A stretch of 49,777 bases of DNA from an uncultured Agathobaculum sp. (GTDB lineage Bacteria; Bacillota; Clostridia; Oscillospirales; Butyricicoccaceae). Positions within the stretch are counted from its first letter, which is position 1. The number at the start of each line of letters is the position of its first letter. The DNA is taken from contig NZ_CALWUN010000007.1 of assembly GCF_944384735.1 (NCBI RefSeq), positions 1 through 49,777 on the forward strand, written 5' to 3'. This document shows, piece by piece, positions 43,163 through 49,777 of the stretch. The position numbers were made by a program, and so were the translations under genes. A model generated the notes under the pieces. That model was given only the letters and a program-made list of their open reading frames with translations, had not been told where the DNA came from and did no database searches.

Positions 43163-43181
43163 GTATTAAGACACATAATAC
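43163..43181. promoter_or_regulatory. GntR (YtrA-type) operator candidate
   Basis: GTATTA (43163-43168) and TAATAC (43176-43181) around seven bases. It begins right at the expected transcription start, in front of the GntR-family gene, so autoregulation is likely. Confidence 0.6.
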
Positions 43182-43208
43182 AGATAAGACACGAAAGGAG
43201 GCGCACCG

Positions 43209-43580
43209 GTGATACGGATCGACTATCGGGACGGCCGCCCGATCTACGAGCAGGTCGTCGATCAGGTGGAGTCGCTCGCGCTGCGCGGCGCGCTGCCATC
43301 GGGCAGCCAGCTGCCCAGTGTGCGGCAGTTGGCGGTCGAGCTTTCGATCAACCCGAACACCATCCAGCGGGCGTATGCCGAGCTGGAACGGCGCGGTGTG
43401 ATCTATGCGGCCAAGGGGCGCGGCAACTTTATTTCGGACGATATTTCCGTGCTGCGCACGCGGCGGCTGGATGAAATCGGCGCACAGATCGGCGCACTGG
43501 CGGCGCAGGCGCGCGCGCTGGGCGCGACCGACGCGCAGCTGCAGGGCTGGATAGCACAGAAGGGGGAGGATGGAACATGA
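43209..43580 (+). CDS. GntR-family regulator, YtrA subfamily
   Basis: 123 residues. N-terminal winged helix (YEQVVDQVESLALRGALPSGSQLPSVRQLAVELSINPNTIQRAYAELERRGV, about 13-65, given here in full only by position) and a short helical C-terminal tail (about 75-123) without a ligand domain, which is the YtrA layout. YtrA regulators control adjacent ABC transporters, as here. GTG start at 43209 with AGGAGG seven bases upstream. The stop overlaps the ATPase start (ATGA). Confidence 0.88.
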   Translation: MIRIDYRDGRPIYEQVVDQVESLALRGALPSGSQLPSVRQLAVELSINPNTIQRAYAELERRGVIYAAKGRGNFISDDISVLRTRRLDEIGAQIGALAAQARALGATDAQLQGWIAQKGEDGT

Positions 43581-44476
43581 TTACGGCGGATAACGCAACC
43601 AAGCGCTTCGACCAGATCACGGCGGTCGACCATGTGTGCGCCGAGGTGCGAAACGGCTCGGTCTATGGGCTGATCGGCTCGAACGGCGCGGGCAAGTCGA
43701 CATTTTTGCGCATGCTGTCAGGCATCTTGAAGCCGGACGAGGGCACAGTGCAGATCGACGGGGCGGATATTTTTGAAAATGTGGCGCTCAAAGAGCGGTT
43801 TTTCTTCATTTCGGACGAACAGTTCTTTTTCCCGAACTGCACGCCCGCGGACATGAAAAACTATTACAAGCGGTTTTACAGCCGTTTTGACGACGACCGC
43901 TACCGCAAGTTGATGGACGGTTTCGGGCTGGACGAGAACCGCAAGATCCGCACGTTCTCCAAAGGCATGAAAAAGCAGGTCTCGGTCATCTGCGGCATCT
44001 GTTCGGGCACGGACTACCTGTTCTGCGACGAGACGTTCGACGGGCTTGACCCGGTCGTGCGGCAGACGGTCAAAAGCCTGTTTGCCGAGGACGTCGAAAA
44101 CCGCGGCCTGACCCCGGTCATCGCGTCGCATAACCTGCGCGAGCTGGAGGATATCTGCGACCACGTCGGCCTGCTGCACCGCGGCGGCATCCTGTTCTCG
44201 CGCGACCTCGATGAAATGAAGCTCGGCATGTTCAAAATGCAGTGTATTTTCACCAGCGAGCTGCCGGAAAACGCATGGGCTGGCTTTGATTTGCTGCATC
44301 TGGACAAACGCGGCTCGCTCTACACGCTGACCGCGCGCGGCAGCCGCGAGGAGCTGCTCGACCGCGTCAACGCCATGCAGCCGACGTTCTGCGAGCTGCT
44401 GCCGCTGACGCTCGAGGAAATCTTTATCAATGAAACGGAGGTGGCGGGCTATGACCTCAAAAAACTTCTCTTCTAA
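43577..44476 (+). CDS. ABC transporter ATP-binding protein
   Basis: 299 residues. Walker A GSNGAGKS near residue 34-41; Walker B YLFCDETFDGLDP; the ABC signature reads FSKGMKKQ in place of LSGGQ, as in many YtrB/BcrA-like ATPases; the switch His is in IASHNLRELED. The C-terminal ~85 residues are an extra domain. Overlaps the regulator by four bases and the permease by 26 bases, so all are coupled. Confidence 0.9.
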   Translation: MITADNATKRFDQITAVDHVCAEVRNGSVYGLIGSNGAGKSTFLRMLSGILKPDEGTVQIDGADIFENVALKERFFFISDEQFFFPNCTPADMKNYYKRFYSRFDDDRYRKLMDGFGLDENRKIRTFSKGMKKQVSVICGICSGTDYLFCDETFDGLDPVVRQTVKSLFAEDVENRGLTPVIASHNLRELEDICDHVGLLHRGGILFSRDLDEMKLGMFKMQCIFTSELPENAWAGFDLLHLDKRGSLYTLTARGSREELLDRVNAMQPTFCELLPLTLEEIFINETEVAGYDLKKLLF

Positions 44477-46598
44477 GGGGCTGTTGGGCGACAGCCTGCG
44501 CCGCAACCTGTGGGGCTTTGTGCTGGGCGGCGTCGGGTTCTTCCTGTCCCTGCTGCTGCCGCTGCTGATGGTGATGCAGCGCGCGCTGCAAGACCATGCA
44601 GAACATTTGCGGGAATATCCGGAGCTGGTGGACAACGATTGGCAGAGGGCGCTGGAGCAGGTCGCGACGTTTTTGGGCGGCGGCAATATCTTTGTGAAAA
44701 CCGTGCTGATCGTGATGGCAATTGTGTGCGGCGTGGCCATGTTCGCCTATCTGCATTCCCGGCAGAAGGTGGATTTTTATCACAGCCTGCCCATTTCGCG
44801 CACGCGGCTGTTCGCGAACAACTTTGTGACCGGCATTATTCTGTCGCTGCTGCCGTATCTGGTGGTTTTTGTGCTCGCATTCGCCTGCACTTATGGCATG
44901 GGCTTTGGCGCGGCGGTCGACGTGGGCGCGCTCGGCGCGGCACTCGTCAGCCATATCATCCTGTTTGTGACCATCTACGCGCTGACCGTACTGACTACGG
45001 TCGTGTGCGGCAACACGGTGATTACGCTGCTGCTGCTCGCGTGGGTACATCTGTCGCCCATGCTGGCGCGGTTCCTGTTCGCCGGGCTGTGCGAAAAATT
45101 TTACAGCACCTATTACTTTGCAATGGCAACCGAGAATATACAGCAGACGGTACGGCTGTCGCCGTTGGTTGAGATGTATGATATCAACGGGTTTTCGTTT
45201 AACTTCTTATTCACTTCCCGGATAGGCAAGGCGGTGCCCTCCGCAGTCGGGCTGCTGATTGCCTACCTTGTGGTAGCGGTTGCCGCAACCGCGCTGGCGC
45301 TCTGGCTGTTCCGCATCCGCCGCAGCGAGCGCGCAGGCGTGGCGCTGGCATTCTCCCGCATGAAATTGCCGCTCAAGGTCTATATGTGCCTGTTCATGGG
45401 CGTGGCGTTTGGTATGGTATTTGGCGTGATCGCAGGCGACTTCTGGTTCTGGATCGGTCTGGTGATCGGCACGGTGCTGACGCATTGGATCGTTGAGATC
45501 GTCTACGCGTTTGATTTCAAGGCGATTTTCGGCAAGCCGCTGCACCTGTTGGCCATCCTCGCCGTGCTGTTTGCGGCAATGCTGTGCATGAAGTTCGACG
45601 TGACCGGATACGATACCTGGCTGCCCAAGCGGAGCGAGATACAGGCGGTCAGTGTGAACGGCGACGCCAGCGAAATGCTGTCCGACGCGGCCAATATCGA
45701 CGCGGCCTACCGGCTGGCCGAGATCGGCTGTGAGGTCAATGCAGATGCACTGCGGGAGCAGGGCAACTATCAAGGCGTTACGCTGCGGTTCTGGCTGAAC
45801 GGCCGCACAGCGATCCGCTATTTCACCCTGCCGGACGATGAAGAAGTGAACACGCTGGCGAAGCAGATCTACGCCACAGAGGAATATAAGCGCGTCACAT
45901 GGCCGCTGTTCCGGGTTGATTTGGACGCACAGGACGGGCAGGGCATCTCGCTCGATGTTTTCACCAATGAAAGCAGCTACGGTATTGCGGCTACGATCTC
46001 GAAGCCGGATGCCGTGCAGCAGATTCTGACCACGCTGCGCGAGGAGTCGCTTGCCCGCAAGGAAAACGGCCTGCCTGTGCTGCGGCTGGACCTCAATATC
46101 GTGTATAGCGACGGCGGACTCCGATATGAAGGGGAAGCGTATGTCACCGCAGAGGATACCAAGACGCTGGCGCTGATTGAAGAAGTGGCTGGGGTCAAGC
46201 CGGTCGCACTGTCGGCAGCAAATGTTGACATGATTAACCTGCAGTACAGCTATCGTTATGGCGACAGCAATAATTATTATTGGGAAACTGTGCAGGTGAC
46301 CGATCAGGCAGATATTGCGGCGCTGCTGCAAAACGCCTGCAACCGCGATGCCATGGATCTGTATAGCCAGCGCGAAGCGGTTCGGAATGGCTTTGCCATC
46401 GACTCGCACACGGACAGCATGGATATCACTGCGCGCATCAGTCAGAAGGGCAGCGAGGATTGGATCGGGCTGCTCTATGCCGAGGGCGACTGGCCGGAGG
46501 CAGTCATTGAGAAATACCGCCCGGATTTCACTTCGATTGCGGAGACCGGCACGGACGGTGAAATGGCGGGTGTAGTGGACACCGAGGCGCTCGGATGA
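44451..46598 (+). CDS. ABC transporter permease with large C-terminal extracytoplasmic domain
   Basis: 715 residues. Residues ~20-390 hold about eight hydrophobic segments, with YHSLPISRTRLF (a permease loop motif of BcrB/YtrC-like proteins) near residue 110. From about 395 to the end the protein is soluble, with no further membrane segment, and looks like the DUF6449-type domain found on permeases of this kind. ATG 44451 is chosen because GGAGGTGG lies seven bases upstream; the earlier ATG 44430 overlaps that site. Substrate unknown; antimicrobial-peptide or envelope-stress export is possible. Confidence 0.78.
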   Translation: MTSKNFSSKGLLGDSLRRNLWGFVLGGVGFFLSLLLPLLMVMQRALQDHAEHLREYPELVDNDWQRALEQVATFLGGGNIFVKTVLIVMAIVCGVAMFAYLHSRQKVDFYHSLPISRTRLFANNFVTGIILSLLPYLVVFVLAFACTYGMGFGAAVDVGALGAALVSHIILFVTIYALTVLTTVVCGNTVITLLLLAWVHLSPMLARFLFAGLCEKFYSTYYFAMATENIQQTVRLSPLVEMYDINGFSFNFLFTSRIGKAVPSAVGLLIAYLVVAVAATALALWLFRIRRSERAGVALAFSRMKLPLKVYMCLFMGVAFGMVFGVIAGDFWFWIGLVIGTVLTHWIVEIVYAFDFKAIFGKPLHLLAILAVLFAAMLCMKFDVTGYDTWLPKRSEIQAVSVNGDASEMLSDAANIDAAYRLAEIGCEVNADALREQGNYQGVTLRFWLNGRTAIRYFTLPDDEEVNTLAKQIYATEEYKRVTWPLFRVDLDAQDGQGISLDVFTNESSYGIAATISKPDAVQQILTTLREESLARKENGLPVLRLDLNIVYSDGGLRYEGEAYVTAEDTKTLALIEEVAGVKPVALSAANVDMINLQYSYRYGDSNNYYWETVQVTDQADIAALLQNACNRDAMDLYSQREAVRNGFAIDSHTDSMDITARISQKGSEDWIGLLYAEGDWPEAVIEKYRPDFTSIAETGTDGEMAGVVDTEALG

Positions 46599-47131
46599 AA
46601 CGGCGCGACGTGTGCGGCATGCTCGTGCTGCTGGTGTATCTGATGGGTGTCGGGCTTGTGACCGGGCCGTCGCTCTACCAGTTGATCGTCGGGCATCTGC
46701 CAGAGCCTAAGCTGGAGCTGCTCCCGTTTGCGGACATCATCGGTATTATTATCGATTCGATTGTGCATCATCATGGCGCTGGTATCATTCTGAATATCTT
46801 TGGAAATATCATTCTGTTTGTGCCATTAGGCTTTCTGCTGCCGCTGTTCTGGCCGTATTTTGGCAGGGCGCGGCGAACCATCCTGTTTTCCGCCGGACTG
46901 TCGCTCAGTATCGAGCTGATCCAGCTGATCGCGGGCGGCGTGACCTCGGTCGACGACCTGATACTCAACACGGCGGGTGCGGCGCTCGGCTTTGCGCTGG
47001 CAAAGCTGCTGCTGCGTGGCCGCCCGCGGCGCGATGGACGCGCCGCGTGGGGCTATCCGCTCGCGTGCTGGGTCACGGTCATTGTGCTGGCGACGGTCAC
47101 CGATATGATGTCGCTCGGTCTGGTTTGGTAG
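46595..47131 (+). CDS. VanZ-family membrane protein
   Basis: 178 residues with four to five membrane segments. NIFGNIILFVPLGFLLP, SLSIELIQLIAGG and SVDDLILNTAGAALGF are the VanZ signatures. VanZ gives low-level teicoplanin resistance in the VanA cluster; relatives have been linked to reduced binding of lipoglycopeptides and other antibiotics. Overlaps the permease by four bases (ATGA) and is the last gene of the GntR-ABC operon, hinting at a joint envelope-defence role. Confidence 0.87.
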   Translation: MKRRDVCGMLVLLVYLMGVGLVTGPSLYQLIVGHLPEPKLELLPFADIIGIIIDSIVHHHGAGIILNIFGNIILFVPLGFLLPLFWPYFGRARRTILFSAGLSLSIELIQLIAGGVTSVDDLILNTAGAALGFALAKLLLRGRPRRDGRAAWGYPLACWVTVIVLATVTDMMSLGLVW

Positions 47132-47153
47132 GATAGGGAGCAAGTGGATAGGG

Positions 47154-47186
47154 AAAAGGGATCGCCCTTACGGGGCGATCCCTTTT
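47154..47186. terminator. Bidirectional terminator
   Basis: AAAAGGGATCGCCC (47154-47167) and GGGCGATCCCTTTT (47173-47186) with a TTACG loop. Ends the vanZ operon (+) and tex (-). Confidence 0.92.
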
Positions 47187-47189
47187 GTG

Positions 47190-49337
47190 TTACTGTTTCA
47201 TGGTCAGCGAAATGCGGTGGGTTTTGGGGTCGGCGGACAGCACGGTCACATCAACCACATCGCCGACCGTCACAACCTCGGACGGGTGCTTGACAAAGCG
47301 GTTGCACAGCTGCGAAATGTGCACCAGCCCGTCCTGATGCACGCCGATATCGACGAATGCGCCGAAGTCCGCGACGTTGCGCACCGTGCCCTTGAGCTTC
47401 ATGCCGGGCTTTAAGTCCTTGATGTCCAGCACATCCGAGCGCAGCAGCGGGGGCGGCAGCTCGTCGCGCGGGTCACGGCCGGGCTTTTGCAGCTCGGCGA
47501 TGATGTCGGTCAGCGTCGGCACGCCGACGCCGCAGCGCGCGGCGGCATCGGACAGGCCGAGCTGCTTTGCGCGCGCGGGCAGCTCGCCGATCTTGCCCTG
47601 CGCCGCGTCCGCGACCGTGTAGCCGCACAGCATGAGCAGTGTTTCGGCGGCTTTGTACGCCTCCGGGTGCACGCCCGTGCGGTCGAGCAGGTTTTTGCCG
47701 TCCGGCACGCGCAGGAAGCCCGCGCACTGCTCAAACGCCTTGGGGCCGAGCCCCTTGACCTTTTTCAGCTGCGCGCGGCTGTCGAACCGGCCGTTTTGCT
47801 CGCGCCACAGGGCGATGTTTTTGGAAACCGTCTGGCTGATGCCCGCGACGCGGCGCAGCAGGGCGGGGGAAGCGGTGTTCAGGTCGACGCCGACCGCGTT
47901 GACGCAGTCCTCGACCACGCCGTCGAGCGCATCGCTCAGCCGTGCCTGCGGCATGTCGTGTTGGTATTGGCCGACGCCGATCGACTTGGGGTCGATCTTG
48001 ACCAGCTCGGCAAGCGGGTCCTGTAGGCGGCGCGCGATGGATACAGCCGAGCGCAGATTGACGTCAAAGTCCGGGAACTCCTCAGCCGCGATGGGGGATG
48101 CCGAATAGACCGACGCGCCCGCCTCGGACACGACCATATAGTCGATGCCGCCGCCGTAGTCACGGATAAAGTCCGCGACGAAGATTTCGCTCTCCTTGGA
48201 GGCGGTGCCGTTGCCGATGGCGATGCAGGTGACCTTGTGCTTGTCGCACAGGCGGCGCAGCGTGCGCCCCGCGTCCTCGGTCTTTTTGAGCGGCGGGGTA
48301 GGGTAGATGACGGCGGTGTCCAGCACCTTGCCGGTCTCGTCCACGACGGCCAGCTTGCAGCCGTTGCGGTAGCCGGGGTCAAAGCCGAGCGTGACGCGGC
48401 CGCGTACGGGCGGCTGCATGAGCAGCGGCCGCAGGTTGAGCGCGAAGGTGTGGATGGCTTGCTCGCTGGCCGCGTCGGTCAGCTCGCTGCGCAGCTCGCG
48501 CTCGAGCGAGGGGAACAGCAGCCGTTTCCAGCTGTCCGCGCAGGTCTCGCGCAGCAGCGCGGCGTAGGGGTTCTTGGGGTGCACGGCCGCGCGGGCGACC
48601 GTGGCCAGCGCCTCGGTCTCGTCGCATTCGAGCGTGACCTTGAGCTTGTCCTCCTTTTCGCCGCGGTTGATGGCGAGCACGCGGTGGCTTTGCAGCTTGC
48701 GCACCGGCTCGGAAAAATCGTGGTACATGGCGTAGACCGTATCGGTTTCGTCGGTGCCTGCTGTGCGGATCACGCCCGTGCGGTGCAGCAGCGCGCGCAG
48801 GCGGCCGCGCAGCGCGGCGTCGTCCGACAAGTCCTCCGCGATGATGTCGGAAGCGCCCGCCAGCGCGTCCTGCGCAGTTTCAACGCCCTTTTCAGCATCA
48901 ACATAGGGCTGCGCCAGTTCCTCGGGCGCAGGGGCAGTACCGCGCGCGTCCAGCAGCGCCGCAGCCAGCGGCTCCAGCCCCTTTTCGCGCGCGGCGGACG
49001 CGCGCGTGCGCCGCTTGGGGCGGTAGGGGCGGTACAGGTCGTCCAACGCGGCGAGCGTCTGCGCGGACGCAATGGCGGCGGATAACTCATCCGTCAGCTT
49101 GCCCTGCGCCTCAATCGCTGTGCGGATCTCGTCGCGGCGCCCGTCCAGATTGCGCAGATAGGCCAGCCGGTCGGCAAGCTGGCGGATGGTCTGGTCGTCC
49201 ATCGCGCCGTGCAGCTCCTTGCGGTAGCGCGCGATGAACGGCACGGTGTTGCCGTCGTCGAGCAGCTTGACAATGTTTTCGACATATTCCTGCTTTTGCC
49301 CAAGCTCGCGGGCAAGGATTTCGATAATGCTTTCCAT
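47190..49337 (-). CDS. tex: Tex-family RNA-binding transcription accessory protein
   Basis: 715 residues, the normal Tex length. Domain order: N-terminal helical Tex domain (1-190) with VPFIARYRKE; YqgF-like RNase H fold (about 320-450) with GFDPGYRNG; helix-hairpin-helix part (VGVDLNTASPALLRRVAGI, VKGLGPKAFEQCAGFLRV); C-terminal S1 domain (about 640-715) with GTVRNVADFGAFVDIGVHQDGLVH. ATG 49337 has AAGGAG upstream. A TACAAT -10 lies on the minus strand at 49373-49368, with no clear -35. Confidence 0.93.
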   Translation of the reverse strand: MESIIEILARELGQKQEYVENIVKLLDDGNTVPFIARYRKELHGAMDDQTIRQLADRLAYLRNLDGRRDEIRTAIEAQGKLTDELSAAIASAQTLAALDDLYRPYRPKRRTRASAAREKGLEPLAAALLDARGTAPAPEELAQPYVDAEKGVETAQDALAGASDIIAEDLSDDAALRGRLRALLHRTGVIRTAGTDETDTVYAMYHDFSEPVRKLQSHRVLAINRGEKEDKLKVTLECDETEALATVARAAVHPKNPYAALLRETCADSWKRLLFPSLERELRSELTDAASEQAIHTFALNLRPLLMQPPVRGRVTLGFDPGYRNGCKLAVVDETGKVLDTAVIYPTPPLKKTEDAGRTLRRLCDKHKVTCIAIGNGTASKESEIFVADFIRDYGGGIDYMVVSEAGASVYSASPIAAEEFPDFDVNLRSAVSIARRLQDPLAELVKIDPKSIGVGQYQHDMPQARLSDALDGVVEDCVNAVGVDLNTASPALLRRVAGISQTVSKNIALWREQNGRFDSRAQLKKVKGLGPKAFEQCAGFLRVPDGKNLLDRTGVHPEAYKAAETLLMLCGYTVADAAQGKIGELPARAKQLGLSDAAARCGVGVPTLTDIIAELQKPGRDPRDELPPPLLRSDVLDIKDLKPGMKLKGTVRNVADFGAFVDIGVHQDGLVHISQLCNRFVKHPSEVVTVGDVVDVTVLSADPKTHRISLTMKQ

Positions 49338-49395
49338 GGGTTTCGCTCCTTTTTCAGGCTGGTTCCTATTGTACCATAGATTGCCGGGGGAGAAA

Positions 49396-49426
49396 ACAAA
49401 AAATCCCGCGCCGGGCAGCGCGGGAT
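49396..49426 (-). terminator. Terminator of the azlD transcript
   Basis: ATCCCGCGC (49403-49411) and GCGCGGGAT (49418-49426); on the minus strand it is followed by TTTTTTGTTTT. Confidence 0.88.
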
Positions 49427-49429
49427 GGG

Positions 49430-49759
49430 TCAAACAAAAATGTTCTGCACGAGATACATATATAATATCGTGCCGACGCCGATGGACAGCAGGTTGTTGC
49501 GTTTCCAGATGTGCAGCAGCGCGGTCACCGCGATGCACAGCAGTTCGGGCGCGCCGTGCGGCGCGGCCAGCCAGTTGACGCTCTTGACGCAGTATACGAC
49601 CAGCAGCGCGATCACCGCGGGCGGCAGCGCCTCGCCCAGATAGCGCACGATGGGCGGGATGGGCTTTTTGCCGTTGAACAGCAGGAACGGGGCGACGCGG
49701 GTGGCAAAGGTGCAGACCGCGGCGACCAGGATCATGATAATCGCGCGTTGTGGGGTCAT
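49430..49759 (-). CDS. azlD: AzlD-family branched-chain amino acid transport protein
   Basis: 109 residues with about four membrane helices. VAAVCTFATRVAPFLLF at the start and ALPPAVIALLVVYC in the middle are AzlD signatures. AzlD is the small partner of AzlC in branched-chain amino acid (and azaleucine) export. GGAGGCCG precedes the ATG. AzlC would be expected just upstream on the minus strand, beyond the window edge at 49777. Confidence 0.9.
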   Translation of the reverse strand: MTPQRAIIMILVAAVCTFATRVAPFLLFNGKKPIPPIVRYLGEALPPAVIALLVVYCVKSVNWLAAPHGAPELLCIAVTALLHIWKRNNLLSIGVGTILYMYLVQNIFV

Positions 49760-49777
49760 TGTGCGGCCTCCTTTGCA

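Overview
The window looks like chromosomal DNA from a GC-rich Clostridia bacterium (Firmicutes), probably a gut anaerobe of the Oscillospirales. The reasons are strong AGGAGG-type ribosome binding sites, many GTG and TTG starts, sigma-A promoters with 16-18 bp spacers, two AtpZ/AtpI accessory genes ahead of the F-ATPase, ECF vitamin S-components without their energising module, a THF riboswitch, NiaR, YtrA-type GntR regulation and a selenium-trait cluster. The taxon is an inference from gene content. I see no phage, transposase, CRISPR array or tRNA. The left edge cuts through a 5S rRNA gene, so an rRNA operon probably ends here.

Layout. 1-98: 3' part of 5S rRNA and its terminator. 122-4512: housekeeping and small-molecule enzymes on + (HAD phosphatase, two VOC proteins, alpha/beta hydrolase, PLP aminotransferase, exonuclease III). 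4565-6766: AEC transporter (-) and a D,D-carboxypeptidase (+). 6866-7276: a small P-loop protein. 7550-14677: complete F1Fo ATP synthase operon atpZ-I-B-E-F-H-A-G-D-C; its c subunit carries a two-glutamate ion site typical of Na+ binding. 14691-17961: a repeated hairpin that serves as both terminator and promoter, a YoaK-family membrane protein, then feoAB for ferrous iron. 17998-21386: Cof-type phosphatase, THF-riboswitch-controlled folT, and a fructuronate-reductase-like oxidoreductase. 21465-24990: bioY-bioB-bioD-bioA (-) behind a BirA-type operator. 25001-29672: selenium cluster (yedE, yedF, DUF3343, yqeC on -; cysteine desulfurase-like gene on +; selD on -). 29688-31138: EamA transporter and M48 peptidase. 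31170-37610: LacI-family regulator and sucrose operon (PTS EIIBCA, sucrose-6-phosphate hydrolase, a HAD phosphatase, fructokinase). 37618-39281: niacin S-component, minimal zincin, NiaR. 39313-40130: 3D-domain wall protein behind a six-half-site array. 40440-43072: RNase J and uracil-DNA glycosylase. 43128-47186: GntR/ABC/VanZ operon. 47190-49759: Tex and AzlD.

How it fits together. Three vitamin uptake S-components (folate, biotin, niacin) each sit under a different control device: THF riboswitch, BirA operator and NiaR operator. Biotin genes start only at the KAPA-to-DAPA step, so this locus needs KAPA from elsewhere or works with uptake. The selenium genes match the set known around orphan selD loci that make a selenium cofactor for molybdenum hydroxylases. 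Sucrose is imported and phosphorylated by the PTS, split to glucose-6-phosphate and fructose, and the fructose is phosphorylated by the last gene.

Most interesting for follow-up: the 11-bp-phased array of six TGT half-sites in front of the 3D-domain gene, the compact selenium cluster with a DUF3343 carrier and a TusA-only YedF, the two-carboxylate c-ring, the palindrome over the feo -10 box, and the FeoB G4 substitution.
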